Shown in pieces: positions 10,677 to 22,537 of a DNA stretch of 64,000 bases (position 1 is the first letter of the stretch; every line of letters begins with the position of its first letter). The translations under genes were made by a program, and so were the position numbers. Below the pieces are notes generated by a model that saw nothing but the letters and a program-made list of their open reading frames with translations, was not told the origin of the DNA and ran no database searches. The stretch comes from Azorinus chamasolen. Lineage: Eukaryota > Mollusca > Bivalvia > Cardiida > Solecurtidae. The stretch spans positions 41,681,552 through 41,745,551 of the forward strand of contig OY755252.1 of assembly GCA_963576725.1 (NCBI GenBank), in the 5' to 3' direction.

Positions 10677-11189
10677 TGATTTAAATGCTAGGCCTGACCG
10701 ATTTAGACCATAGGCCTAACTCTATCAAGTCGGCGTGTGAGCCTTGGGCAGGCGGCATTTTGCTTGGGTAAACAGTGAAGATGTTTTAAAGCGATGTAGT
10801 GTAACCATTGTGTAAGCTATAGTCTAAAACACAAATGTTAAGATATCATCTTGGGTTACTATTAAAACATCCTAGTATCTCAGAAACTACACCGATATGG
10901 GCACAATTAGTTAACATGTGTGTAACCAATTTACTGCACCATGTAGGTGTTAAATAGCTTTCCCATGAACAAATCCGAGTCCTCAGGCATCTTGGAAGAA
11001 CTAGTTGAACATACAGTGTACTGAATTTCGTATAGTTTCAACACAGAGCATCAGCGAGACCTCTACACAAGGACCAGTTTAAAGCGGGCTACTGGTTGAG
11101 AATAAAGTACTAAAAATAGATAGAGATCATTCTGAAAGCGCAAAATAATGGTACAAACCAATACAGGGATGTGATAAAAACATTTGAAG

Positions 11190-11381
11190 ACAGTAGAACC
11201 TGTCTTAAGCGGCCATCAATGAGAAGTCTAATTACGGGTCTGTAAGGCAGGTGGGAACTTAATGCAGGTCAAAAGTAATGCTTCCTACTTTTCGTTTGAC
11301 CTGCATTAAGCGATCACCTGTTTTAAATTTAAAACTCCTGTATTTAATAATGAATGACCGCTTAAGACATATTCTACTGTA
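11190..11381. mobile_element. Tc1/mariner-like MITE
   Basis: CAGTAGAACCTGTCTTAAGCGG at the left and its inverse ending ATTCTACTG at the right, with an inner TTAATGCAGGTCAAAAGTAA palindrome. TA at both edges. Confidence 0.7.
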
Positions 11382-11504
11382 TATATATATATATTGACCT
11401 GAATTCCTCCAAAAAATCGTTGCAACCTTGCTAACCCTCTCATTAATTATCGACTTAACCAGGTCGTGTTTACAAAATAAACCATTATTTCTGCCATATT
11501 ATTA

Positions 11505-11641
11505 CTTGACCATTTTAAACTGAGACTCATCAATTTCCGTTAGGGTTTCCGGCTATACTCTGATGAATTCGATTACCATACATAACAATACATACGAATG
11601 TATACGGAATATGCACGGAGTCTCAGTTTAATCTGGTCAAC
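11505..11641. repeat. Hairpin MITE
   Basis: TTGACCATTTTAAACTGAGA pairs with TCTCAGTTTAATCTGGTCAA. Confidence 0.65.
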
Positions 11642-11662
11642 CAATACATATGTACAGTTAGA

Positions 11663-11939
11663 TATTGTCCTGTTTTATTAACCTGTCAAATTATACGCTT
11701 GCTGAACACGCAATATATAGCTTCGGTTGATATCGATTGTTTCCGCTACTGAAAGGATATATTTAGCTTGGGTAAACCTGTGTTTCAAACGTTTTTCACG
11801 AACTTCACAATAAATATACAGGTACTTGAATATGCCAAGTAGGAAAGCTTTTATTAGCGGAAACAATCGATATCAACCGAAGCTATATATGGCAGTTCAG
11901 CAAGCGTATAATTTGACAGGTTAATAAAACAGGACAATA
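11663..11939. mobile_element. ~277-bp foldback MITE
   Basis: Arms of about 90 bp: ATTGTCCTGTTTTATTAACC... and its inverse, continuing through GCTTCGGTTGATATCGATTG. The loop is 90 bp of unrelated AT-rich DNA. Confidence 0.75.
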
Positions 11940-12632
11940 ATAAGTTAAAACGTTTTATCAGTCGTCACGCTGTTGTAAATCTTAAGCTACTTTTCGACAC
12001 ATTACGAGCATATAAAGTTAGAGGAGGATACTTCGACTTACAAACAGGCCCCGAGGTTATAAAACGTTTTGCTTGAGCGTGAGATCGTTCTCATAACTTG
12101 AGTTGTCAGATTTTGAGCTTGTTACAAGATACAAGAATCTTTATTTTGAGTCGGTTGTACAACAGATAACATTAGCTACAATAAGCTATTTACCGACTAT
12201 ATAACAAAGATTATAACAGTTTAGCATAACAACCTGTGGAATTAAAAGATATTTTTCAAAGCATGAGTAATATACATTATACAATAAGAATCAGAAAGAT
12301 TAAGTATTGGTAAAATACACAAGAATTTGTTAAAATGTCATATCTAGAGTATGTAATACGGAATAAGATTTACAAAAGTACAAGTATTACTAAAATGTAT
12401 CACATATTTGCTTTCACAAGATGCTATTCTGCTAGTTCAGACAAAGATGCTATTTGTTTCAAATAAAAATCAATTTTTCATACAAAGAGGAGAAATACAT
12501 GAGAGTCTCAGATCCCTAAAAACAACTTCCAGGGTATACAGAGTTAAGATGGCTCGTGCTAGAGCATTCCAAGCTTGGTCTGCAGTGTAAGTCCTAGAGA
12601 AGTTGATGATATTCAGCCTCCTGCACCAGAAA

Positions 12633-12725
12633 TATTCATACATATACACACATATATACACCCATACGCATGAACGCACATACATACATACATACAACTT
12701 CACATGTACACATGCATGCATATAC
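12633..12725. repeat. CACA/CATA microsatellite in LINE 3'UTR
   Basis: Alternating CATATACACA and CATACATACATA runs. Reading frames across it are low-complexity artefacts. Confidence 0.8.
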
Positions 12726-12975
12726 ACTGTACATGTGCCACAGCTCAAAAAGCAAACATGCATGGAGTTTACAAATACATTCATATAATACTGAATAGCA
12801 TGCAGGCGAAACAAAATGCAAGCAGAACACAGAAAAATGCAAACAAAAGGAGCATGCATCTAACAAGTTTACAAGCTAAACAAGTAAAGCCTAGGCAAAA
12901 GACATGGATATATAAGCATTTTTAAATAAAATGTGAAAAACAGAGTAGTACATAAAACTAGCAAACTACAATGGA

Positions 12976-13581
12976 TCAGGCAACACAAACGGAGCATTTC
13001 CAGGATGGGCCCATCCAGGTGTGGATCAGCCTTTTGAACTCTTTATAGTTCTCGACTTGCCTTGTGTTATTTGGAAGGCCATTCCACAGCTGGGCAGCCT
13101 CAAACCTGAAATACCTTTTGCCGTAAGTTGAGGTAATCACTGTTGGGATTTCAACTGTGTGGCTATACCTGAAAGAATAGTCTGTATTTCTAAATTTGGC
13201 AATATCATGTAGACAAGGTGGGGATATTTTATGTAAACACTTGAATGTTTCAAGAGCTATTCTTCTAATCCTACTCAGGTGTAAGGTTGGCATACCAGCG
13301 CTGGTCAAGAGTTACTCGTAATCTGAGGAAACGACATTAAAAGTTATTTTCAGGGCCCTGTGTTGGAGTTTCTCCAGTTTCTCTGTATCTGATTGACTGC
13401 AGAAGTGCCATACAAGGGGACAGAAATTGAAATTAGACCTGATAAAAGATTTATACACCAGTGTTCTATTCTTCAAATCCAGGAATTTACTGAGTCTGAA
13501 CAGAACATTCAGTTGTTTTGCTACCTTTTTACATGTAGTGCCTATATGGGTGTTAAAGTTCAACATGAAATCAAGCTCCAC
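12976..13581 (-). pseudogene. LINE C-terminal domain, two frames
   Basis: The first part (13312-13581) has HIGTTCKKVAKQLNVLFRL and SNFNFCPLVWHFCS, and the second (12976-13308) has the C-terminal FRFEAAQLWNGLPN block found at the end of CR1/Jockey ORF2 proteins. A stop or shift near 13310 separates them. Confidence 0.7.
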
Positions 13582-13706
13582 CCCAAGAAGTTTAACATGT
13601 ACCTCACAATCTATAGAGTTATTACATATATTTAGACTATGTACAATGTTGTTTTATTTTTTGCCCACAGCAATGGCCTGCATCTGATTAATCCTGAACC
13701 ACTCTA

Positions 13707-14420
13707 TTAAACTCTCACTTTCAGATTCCAATACAGTGGTAAGGATTGAAGGATCCTGATGTTATATGATAGAGTATTGTCATCAGCAAAATTATATAAC
13801 TTGGATGTTTTGATAAAATAGAAGATATCTTTTAAGAATATGTTAAAAATTGTTGGCCCAAGAATAGACACCTGGGGGACCCCTGTTCCAGTTTCACGCC
13901 ATTTACTGTGGGTTTGCTCGATTCCAACTCTCTGCCTGCGGCCTCTAAGGTAATATTTAAGCAGTTTGCAAGCGCCATCAGACAGCCCATATGCCCTCAT
14001 TTTAAGGATCACCAGATCATGTGGCAGATAATCAAAGGCTTTGGAGAGGCCCATCAGAATGGATGCCACATGATCCCCAACATCTAATGCCTTTTTCCAA
14101 TCCTCAATCAAGCGCAGTAGGGTTGTCTGACAACTATATTTAGGTCTGAAAGCAGATAAGTAGTAACTGTATATGTTATTAAAATGAGAGTGTATTTGAT
14201 CTTCCATGATTGTCTGAAATATTTTTGACATGGCAGGAAGAATGCTGACTAGCCTGTAAATTTTTGCTTCTAATGAGTCCCCTTTCTTAAAAACTGGAGT
14301 TACCTGAGCTAATTTAAGACTTTCAGGAAATGTTGAGGTTAATATCATGTCGTTTATTAGCTTAGATTTCAATATTTTCGGAGGCATTGAGTCAATTCCA
14401 GTAGCTTTCTTTACATTCAA
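13707..14420 (-). pseudogene. LINE reverse transcriptase core
   Basis: 237 residues with KATGIDSMPPKILK (RT start), AQVTPVFKKGD, LSAFRPKYSCQTTLLRLIEDW, SKAFDYLPHD (motif A region), GTGVPQVSILGP (motif B) and YNFADDNTLSY (catalytic FADD). The normal D of motif A is retained (AFD) but substitutions such as VSIL for SILP weaken function. Confidence 0.75.
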
Positions 14421-14827
14421 GTGTTGCAGATATCTATTTACTTGTTCAGCTTCTACAGGTTTAAATCCAAAACTTTCTGTACTATTGTTTACAGCAGCAA
14501 TTTGCCAATACTAGGATGATGTTCATTCATTTCTGTATTGTCAGATATACCGATGTTTTCTGCAATGTTCACATAAAAGTTGTTTAATATATTACATACT
14601 GCAGATTGATCAGATACTAGACTACCATTTTCATTTAACAAGATTTCACTACTGGATTTACTCAAATGCTTGCTTGTAAGAAAAGGTTTTATAGTTGGTC
14701 AGAAGTCCTTGGATTTGGGTCCACCACCACATCTTTCTGCACAGTACTGTCGGATAGAAGTTCGCATGGTCTTGGTCTTCTCATTTCTAAGTATATTATA
14801 TAATTCATAATTTCTTTTAGATCTGTT

Positions 14828-15082
14828 TTATAAGAATTTGTTATGAGCTTGCCTTGTCTTGTATATATGCTTTCTATAATTAGAATTCATGTAAGGTGGT
14901 GGGTCCTTTCTTGGGATCTTCTGTTTCATTGGAGCATGAACATCTATAACATCTTTCAAAAGTGTTTCAAAAGCCCAGTATTTGTCATCTGTATTGTCAA
15001 AAACATCACATATGTGGAATGGTACTTGAGAAAGATCTTTATCAAACAAACTCTCATCAAAACTTTTATAGCTCCTGAACAA
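14828..15082 (-). pseudogene. LINE inter-domain region
   Basis: HAPMKQKIPRKDPPPYMN and KHIYKTRQAHNKFL are typical of the segment between endonuclease and RT in CR1/Jockey LINEs. It is separated from both neighbours by frameshifts. Confidence 0.65.
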
Positions 15083-15226
15083 AACATTAGTTTTTAATAC
15101 TGGTTTTACCTGTTCTCTAATGCAAGTAAGAATAATGCAGTGGCAGTCACTGATGCAGCATTTTGTAACTGTAGTATTACATAAAGGGTTCTTAGTATTG
15201 GTGAGTATAACGTCAATTAGAGTGGG

Positions 15227-15487
15227 TCAATTATTTTTGGTAAAACATGTAGGATTCTTCACTATATTAGTCATACTGAAATTATCCATGAGGTTTGAGA
15301 TAGGTTTACTTCTATCAGTTTTCAAAAGATCATAATTGAGGTCCCCTATGACAATGATGTGGTTATAGTGCACATATATTTTGTCTAAAACAATTGACAT
15401 TTGTTGTTCAAAAATATGGTTTGACAGAGATGGAGGGCGATACGAGCATAAGATGGCCCACTTACGTCGATCTAAAATCAATTCTAA
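15227..15487 (-). pseudogene. LINE endonuclease C-terminal part
   Basis: Contains SYRPPSLSN and the IVIGDLNYDLL (GDFN-type) motif of AP endonucleases, then FSMTNIVKNPTCFTKNN. Continues the 15651-15920 frame across the SINE. Confidence 0.7.
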
Positions 15488-15494
15488 ACAAATA

Positions 15495-15655
15495 GTCAGG
15501 ATAATGTGACTGGGTGGTGGGATGCCCTTGCCATGTGCCCGCGGCAGGGGTATTTCAGTGAGGCAGCACTATAACTTGTCTCATGCGGGTTCCGTCTGCA
15601 TATAACTGAAATACTGTTGGTCGGACGTTAAACCCAACTCACTCACTCACTCACT
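15495..15655 (+). mobile_element. SINE 3' half inserted in the LINE endonuclease
   Basis: GTCAGGATAATGTGACTGGG at the start and AACCCAACTCACTCACTCAC at the end. About 90% like the 3' half of the composite SINE at 21468-21619. The tRNA-like head is missing. Confidence 0.75.
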
Positions 15656-15920
15656 CTACCGCTTCACGCTCCATGTTTCGCCGCCGTCTTGTTGGTAGAT
15701 CTGACCGAATAAAAGTTAAAACTCCACCTCCATTTGCATTTTGATCTCTCCTCTCAATCTTGTAGCCTAGAATTGAAAATATATTAGTACTGAAAGAGTC
15801 ATCAATTTTAGTTTCAGCGAAGGTAAAAATGTCCACAAGGAGCTCTCTGGTCTCATTGAATTTATAACGAAGACTGTTTATGTTGAGGTACCCAATAATA
15901 GGTCTTTTAGGGTTTTCCAT
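15651..15920 (-). pseudogene. LINE endonuclease N-terminal part (EEP fold)
   Basis: IIGYLNINSLRYKFNETREL, FAETKIDDSF and GGVLTFIRSDLP are the first motifs of the AP-type endonuclease of Jockey/CR1 elements (N, E and later blocks). The frame ends at the inserted SINE tail. Confidence 0.7.
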
Positions 15921-16105
15921 ACGTAAATGTTTTATATCTCCAAAACTGTTTGTGTTGTCCGGTGATGGTGATCGCGGTGAGCCTAGTGACCTGTCAGGTG
16001 AGCCTAGCGATCTGTCAGGTAGGTCTCGTCCTTGGCTTAGGCTTTCCCAGTTTTCTTCCTATTCCTCTTGCGGGATGAAACTATCATTTACCTTTCTTAG
16101 AGGAT

Positions 16106-16561
16106 CTAGATGGGGGACAATGCAGACGGGTGATTTGAGCGTGTTGCATGAGCTATATCAATACACGTTGGACAAGTAAATGTTTGATTGACATTTCCAC
16201 TTAGCATCTGGTCTTTATGCAGCCTGAAAGCCTTAGATTTCAATCCAGAATATTTCTTGTGGGTCCAGTGTAAACATTGTTCACAGGAAAGCACTTGGTG
16301 GTTCTTATTTACGCATCTCAGATATACACGTGTGGTATCTGTAGAACAAGGATTTGGTTCGATGTCTCTACCTAATAATAGAATCAGCGTCAGTTTGTAT
16401 TTTCGATTTATTTCCCTGACCGGCGGGCACCAACGGGGTTTTACCCCACCCACTCCAGTTATAATGTAGTTCTTCGATTTCAAGGTAATTTCGTTTGTGT
16501 TTGTGTTGTTTCTAACCTTATTTGCGTATATGGCGTCTAAACAGCAACTGTATGTTTCCAC
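16106..16561 (-). pseudogene. LINE N-terminal region: degenerate 2A-like motif and PHD-like finger
   Basis: 151 residues. A hydrophobic LTLILLLGRDIEPNPCS segment resembles the DxExNPGP 2A-like motif found at the N-terminus of some invertebrate CR1/L2-type LINEs, but the final Gly-Pro is Cys-Ser, so ribosome skipping is not expected. A PHD-like pattern (RC..., CEQC, HWTH, CPTC) follows with one Cys ligand lost (HKKY). Confidence 0.6.
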
Positions 16562-16599
16562 GTAGCGGGTTGTTCAGAACCCAGACTCGGAAATTTAAA

Positions 16600-17210
16600 A
16601 GAGCCTTGGACCCATAGCGGTATATTTTTCATCTTTATTTTGGATATACATGTACTTGTCTACATACAGATATGTTTGGCTCATTTATGTACAATATTAC
16701 AAAAATAAAATGACTTGTGTGTACACTATTGTAGTACCAGAGTCTGAAGAATGGCGCTGTATATCATTGTATATATTTGGCTTTTATCCAAGCATTGAAT
16801 TGACTATGAAAATGTCTGAATTTCACAAACTTTTGTTTATTCCGTCATTTGACCATGACCCTTTACGCATTTTCCATCTTTAATGTATGATAGGGACAAA
16901 TGTCTACCTTACTCACAAAATTTACCTTGGATGTCTTCTTGTCCATCAGCTTATTAATAGCTAATTGGTCTCTATGATACCGTTTGTGCAGTTGAAACAC
17001 CCTGCCAGTGTAAGTTTCATCGTACGCCCGGGCAAATGCCGTTCTCAGATGAGTACTAACTGTATATTGAACTCGTTGTATAGTAGTTTATTAGTCTGCT
17101 TTCATTTCGTTCCACCAGCTGTGCCATGCCTATGGTACTAGGAAAAGTTTGCCTATAACTGTCAAATTGTAGGATCGCCAAATATGTATAGTCCTGTCGT
17201 AAGATAAACC
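16600..17210. other. No recognisable gene
   Basis: AT-rich; no repeat partner noticed. 17320-17730 is similar. From 17740 to 17925 it parallels 20960-21745 without the SINE. Confidence 0.5.
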
Positions 17211-17212
<2 letters not shown>

Positions 17213-17273
<61 letters not shown>

Positions 17274-17316
17274 CTTCTCCCTCTCCATCTCTCTCTCTCT
17301 ATATATATATATATAT
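17213..17316. repeat. (CT)n and (AT)n microsatellite
   Basis: About 28 CT units, a CT-rich interruption, a second CT run, then ATATATATATATATAT. Confidence 0.95.
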
Positions 17317-18578
17317 GTTCGCATAGGATACACATTAAATAATTGTCACAGTCTGCTATAGGTTTGGAAAAGGAAACAGGGATGGGGACAAAATATAAAA
17401 ATATCATTTTCATATGGCAATGATTTTAATGAACTCATTAATATTAGAAATAAAAAGGAAGTGAAAAATATACATTTATTTTATATTACAAATGTATACG
17501 ATTTTCCTTAGATATTGCTTTGGTTCACAGCCTGGTGTATTTTATATACAATCTAAATCAGTGTTTGATAACTAACGATGCAACAACACACACAATTAGA
17601 ATATGATTCAGTTTACATATATGCTTCATGATTTATATGCAAATGATAACCGTATGCATGCCCTTCAAAGACACTGATTAAATCAATATTTATTCACCCA
17701 ACCCAATGTTGTTACCACCTATGTTAATGTCTCGTAGAAACAGTTATAAATAGGCAGGGATGTGGCTAGCTATGCACAATTGCATAATATCAATCTGAAA
17801 GGTGATAACAGTTCTATGGCCAAAATAGAACAAACATCGAAGGCTAAGGTGGGTAGACTTTGATAAACGTTCTGTTTTGCCATGTAAGCTTTAACCAATT
17901 CCCTCATGTTGACGCCTTTGATTTATATAAATCTTATATAATTCCATAAGCAAACATAGCAGACCCTGATCAGACATCTGCTACAGGAAATATCTGATCT
18001 GGGTTTACTGTTTGCAAAGGCATAAAAAACAGCGGAGCTAAACTATATAGGTTTCCAAAATACAGATGGTAGCTTAAAGCATACTGAAACCAATACAGAA
18101 AGCTCCCCTAGGTTTCTGCATTATTTTCATTCTGCTTTAAGGAACCACATGTGTACAAAATGCAAGAAGCTCATTTTAAAAAGTGTTTCGCCTCCAGGAG
18201 TATTTATCAGAGATAATACGATATTAGAATAGCAAGTAACATTGTTCACGTGAGCAACACAATTGTGATACATGTCCATACAATATGGATACAGATATGG
18301 TGCCAAGTAACTCTAAGTCGAATCAGGATCCAAACCCAGGAGGGTAGCTGAATCCAAATGTAATGTACACATCGTGACTATCGGGTCCGATGCATGCTTC
18401 CCTGGAACAATTTAGAATTGTGTAGTTTTGTGGAGCAAATGCTCTATTTTTAACAATGGTTTCAAAAAGTGATTTTACAGAGATGTCTAAAAGCCTTTAT
18501 AAGAGAGAATTAGTTAAAGGCAGAGTTATTAAGTGAATGGTTAACACTTTCCTTCATGTTTTACGTTTTTGCAATTAG

Positions 18579-20208
18579 AAGTACAAAAAGGAGTCATGCA
18601 GGAAACACCACATACAGAACAAACACTCGCCCGAACAGCAACACAAGGAAACAGCAAATGTACATAACTAGAAAAAACAACACGCATAAAGACAAAACAA
18701 ACATACAATAGGAGGAAGATGGAAGTACCGCATTGGAACGGTCAGTGACAAAAGTCACTGGGGGTTAAACCGGTTTATGGGCGCCCAACCTCACTCTTAT
18801 TCCATCCCCACCCTAAAAGACAAACAGTGTAAATAAACGTATCCCCTCTCCGACTAATCTACAACAACCGCAACGGCAAATACAATGGTAAAGTGCATGT
18901 ATAACGAAAGAACATTTGATTGAACATACTGTATCCACCGGGTGCTACTAAACAGAGTCTGGTAGAGTCAGGTGGAGTCTGGTAGAGTCCGGTAGAGTCT
19001 GGAGGCTTTTTTAGAAAATTAAGTGCATTTTCAAGGTTATACTGCTGTTATATAACATTATTTAGTATGTTTGTAGCTATAGTAATTAATATCCATTTAA
19101 AAATGAGCGTATAATAGCTTGAAAGCACCCGGTAAATGTTACCCGGTCGGATAGAGTCTGGTCAAGTATTATCTAGAAGCCCTATTAGTATAAGAATACC
19201 CTGAATTGTATCAGTAAACATTCTACATACATTGATAAGTGATTTCATCATAAATTCAAATGCAGTATGTTGGCCTAAACTTCCGTTTTCATCTCCAGAC
19301 TCTACACTACCCCCCGACATTTCGCCAGACTGCAGTCTGAAAAAAGCGAAATAATAATCTGTCATACAATACATATCAAGCTCATACTGCTTTTATATTT
19401 ATGATAAAATCACTTATAACCAGAATGTTTTCTGATAAAATTAAGCGTATTCTAATACTAGTAGAGCTCGTATTCTAATACTAGTAGGGCTTCCAATACT
19501 TGACCAGACACTACCCGACTTACGTCGGCCATTACCGTGTCACCGGGGTAATATTTGCTTCAAGCTATTATAGGCTATTTTGTTAAGGATATTACCTGTT
19601 ACAGCTGCAAACATACTAAATAATGTTACTTATCAGCATTATAATCATGACAATGCACCTAATTGTCTTTAAAAGCCCCCAGACTCTACCGGACTCTACC
19701 GGACTGTACCAGACTCTGTTTAGTATCACCGGTATCCACCTATCGCTAGTGTACTCAATGATTGAGCTGCAAACAGAGTAACTGTAGAAAAGTAATAAAG
19801 GGTACGATAAAATGAAATAGTACAGACATCCGACGTTCTCCTTTCATTTCTTGATTTAAGAGGTCGCCTTCATAGAGTACTAAACCTTTCTTGTCGGCGT
19901 ACATGCAAAGAGGCCAGCGTGATTGCCAACTGTAAAAGGGTTCACAACCAAACATGCAGTATGTTGTAGTACTACAGGATCATATCCCTTTTTAATGAAT
20001 TATTTAACACAGTTGATGAACAAAGTGAGAAAATGGGTATGTCAAATAATATTACGAAGTTTGTTAATCACATCACCATAAAATTCAGGATATGAAATAC
20101 CGTGTCGCAGAAGCACCTTGAGATTACATTGGTACTTGCCAATAAGCGAGAGATTTCGATAGTAAAATTTAGAGAAAGTTTTTCTTAGTTTATGGTATCT
20201 ATATCTGA
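18579..20208 (-). mobile_element. Naiad copy 2, 5'-truncated and interrupted by a foldback element
   Basis: The 3'UTR (18579-18939) and the last ~155 codons of RT (19741-20208) closely match copies 3 and 4. The coding part is cut off at a TATGGTATCTATATC sequence where the other copies continue. A 792-bp foldback element (18940-19731) splits the 3'UTR. Too short to encode any RT catalytic motif. Confidence 0.8.
18940..19731. mobile_element. 792-bp foldback MITE inserted in Naiad copy 2
   Basis: Ends GGGTGCTACTAAACAGAGTC and GACTCTGTTTAGTATCACC are inverted repeats followed by GGTAGAGTC-type subterminal repeats. The arms extend inward about 230 bp (TAGTATGTTTG..., TAGCTTGAAGC...). A 9-bp direct repeat GTATCCACC flanks it (18931-18939 and 19732-19740). 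Copies 3 and 4 of the Naiad show the uninterrupted site CTGTATCCACCTATC. Long TIRs with a 9-bp duplication suggest a Mutator-like origin; no transposase is present. Confidence 0.8.
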
Positions 20209-20591
20209 CAGCTCCTTCAGGAGTCTTCTAATTAGGGCCTGCTCTGTTTGCCTATGAAATTACATAATGTTTATAGTGTGTACCAATGCCAAAGAAATCA
20301 TGTGCACGCATGGCATAATAATTATAAGAGTTCACCTACTAAATTATTACTATGCCATTATTTATTACATGAATATTTAGCAGGGAAAGGGTTTTCTCAC
20401 ATACCTTCCCTTATCTCCGAGTTAGAACAACAGGTTAAGATTCCCTGATCTATAACACGTGTAATATCACTTTAGAACATGTATGACGTCATACGTCATA
20501 TATGACATAAAACGATGGAAACCGATGTTTACATGTCATTTAAATGGCGAAAATACACTTTTTTGTTATGTGAGAAAAATAATCTGATGCT

Positions 20592-20709
20592 CGTTGTCTT
20601 TTAAGATCACATTCCTAAACTCACCAAGAAAATGTCATTAAGCTCGCCAAGGCTCACTTAATCACATTATCTAAGGCTCGTTTAGGAACATGTGATCTTA
20701 AAAGACAAC
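20592..20709. repeat. 118-bp hairpin
   Basis: GTTGTCTTTTAAGATCACAT pairs with ATGTGATCTTAAAAGACAAC, with TCCTAAAC/GTTTAGGA just inside. Confidence 0.7.
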
Positions 20710-21000
20710 CCGCAACAAATCCTCTATATAAGGTGCACATGTACATCAACATTATCAGCTAAACATGTGTCTGATTTTAGTTTTGAGTCGGACAAAGTAG
20801 CAAAAATAGAATACACTTTAAATGTTTCAAAATTCAACACATTTGAATAGAAAGAACAGTTATTTGTTAGTACTGTTTGCAAATGTTTCTTGACATCTAA
20901 ACTTTTCATATGAATTTATTCCTCCATAACTCATTATAAATCCAGATTATCAAACTTTCAGGGTCGTAGCTAGCGATACGCACATACGAACATGCGTAAA

Positions 21001-21072
21001 CCGGCCGCGTGGCTCAGTGGTAGAGCGTCCGCCTGCGGTACGGAAGGTCGTTGGTTCGATCCCCGGCCGCGA
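21001..21072 (+). other. tRNA-like head 1 of composite SINE
   Basis: A-box TGGCTCAGTGG and a near B-box GGTTCGATCC. The D arm GCTC..GAGC is perfect, the anticodon stem has a C-A mismatch and the anticodon would be GCG, which is not normal for animal tRNA-Arg. The acceptor stem is imperfect. Pol III promoter of a SINE rather than a functional tRNA gene. Confidence 0.6.
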
Positions 21073-21138
21073 CAGACCAAAAGTCGTTAAAAGTTGGTAC
21101 TAGTAGCTCCCTTGTCTACGCTCGACAATAAAGGTGTA

Positions 21139-21210
21139 GGTGGCTGTGGTCTAGTGGTAGCGCGCTTGACTATCAGTCCGGAGGTCCGGGGTTCAAATCC
21201 CGGTCCCACC
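21139..21210 (+). other. tRNA-like head 2 of composite SINE
   Basis: TGGTCTAGTGGT (A-box) and GGTTCAAATCC (perfect B-box) with a good T stem (CCGGG/CCCGG). The anticodon stem is poorly paired. The same head, inverted, appears in the SINEs at 47.0 and 56.7 kb. Confidence 0.65.
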
Positions 21211-22537
21211 CGGAAATTTCAGAGACGCTTTTCCGTGTCTCCCACCCGCACATACTCTCCACCCAGGGGTTAAAATGGATACCTGTAAGGGTCACTCGCC
21301 GGTACTGTGGCTGCATGATTGCGCCATATGTTAGCAGTGCTCAATATTGTAGGCCAATGACCAGGGGAGTAAATGTACAGTCGGCTGAACGGTCATTCGG
21401 ACTGAAAGTAGACTATAACTAGGTACTTTACTTTTTACTTTTTTAGTTCTAGGACTGGTCGGCCCGGTGTCAGGATAATGTGACTGGGTGGGGTGCCCTT
21501 GCCATGTACCTGCGGCAGGAGTATTCCAGTGAGGCAGCACTATAACTTGTCTCATGCGGGTGCCGTCTGCAAATAACTGAAATACTGTTGGTCGAACGTA
21601 AAACCCAACTCACTCACTCACATGCGTAACATCAATCTGAATGGTGACATCATTATTATGACCAAATCGAAGGCTAAAGGGAGTAGACATTAATAAATGT
21701 TCTGTCTTTTCATGCAAGCTTGAACTCGTTCCCTCATATTGACGCCTCTGTAAAAGTCACGTTTTGAAACTATTATGATAAATAGTTATCACAATGGTTT
21801 CAAAATACAATTCTAAAATGTTCCTTTTTTCTAGTAAATGCACATTTAATCAAAGATGTTAAGTCTAAAATAAAACCTATGCGAGAATCTTGTCTATTTA
21901 CTTGTTACAATCTATTTCCCTACTATTTACAATGGCAATCTCTGATGTGATTCTAATGTATTGACCATTTGCCTGCTAAGTGCGACCTGCAACCTGGCTG
22001 TCGTGTGTAAGCAGCTTGAGTCCAGATGGGACGAGTAACTCAGTATCCAGTCTGTTTGACCATCGGTCAGTAGTTTCTCAAACGTTTGACCGAATCAGAT
22101 GTAAAATTAAAAATGTCAACATAACGGTGTTAACACATTACCTCATAGGCTATTTTCAGATCCAACCTCTTTGAATAAATCGACCGAAAAGGAGCATTAA
22201 CTAGAGAAAAGGAAATTTTAGAATTTAGTAGTTTGAAATCATTGTGATAAATAGAGCTATCACAATGGTTTCACAAAGTGACGTCAAAAGTCGTTAGAAT
22301 GAGGGAATGGGTTAAAGCAGACAGCTCTTTCAGCAGACTAACAGTTATATGTTTAAAATAACCTAGAGTTATTTTACTTCCGACTCGTCTAATGTTATGA
22401 GAAACTATTGACAGGGTGTCAAACAGACTCTACCCGGATGAGACGCCGAGCTACTCGGGGTATCATCTGAACCCATTCTGTTTGTAAAGGTGATCACAGA
22501 TTCGCATTAACGCATTTCACCTGTTTGATACTCTTAA

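Larger units (their letters stand above)
12130..16600 (-). mobile_element. Degenerate CR1/Jockey-type non-LTR retrotransposon (LINE)
   Basis: In minus-strand order: PHD-like region, AP-type endonuclease, reverse transcriptase, C-terminal domain and a 3'UTR with a CATA/CACA microsatellite. It ends near an AATAAA-containing tail (TTTATTTTGAGTCGG on plus) that resembles the tail of another LINE fragment at 10221. Several frameshifts and stops separate the pieces, and a SINE tail interrupts the endonuclease. Confidence 0.8.
21000..21619 (+). mobile_element. Composite SINE with two tRNA-like heads, flanked by a 10-bp TSD
   Basis: Head 1 is at 21001-21072, a short linker ends in AATAAAGG, head 2 is at 21139-21210, then a V-SINE-like body (GCTCAATATTGTAGGCCAATG) and a CACTCACTCA tail. 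The direct repeats ACATGCGTAA at 20990-20999 and 21620-21629 bracket the whole unit. A paralogous sequence at 17755-17925 (GCATAATATCAATCTGAA...) lacks it and shows the empty site. Confidence 0.8.

Noticed and set aside
12470..12925. Overlapping frames rich in Cys/Tyr/His
   Set aside because: CACA/CATA microsatellite within the LINE 3'UTR.
21001..21210. Two functional tRNA genes
   Set aside because: Imperfect acceptor and anticodon stems, an odd anticodon, and a shared TSD show they are SINE heads.
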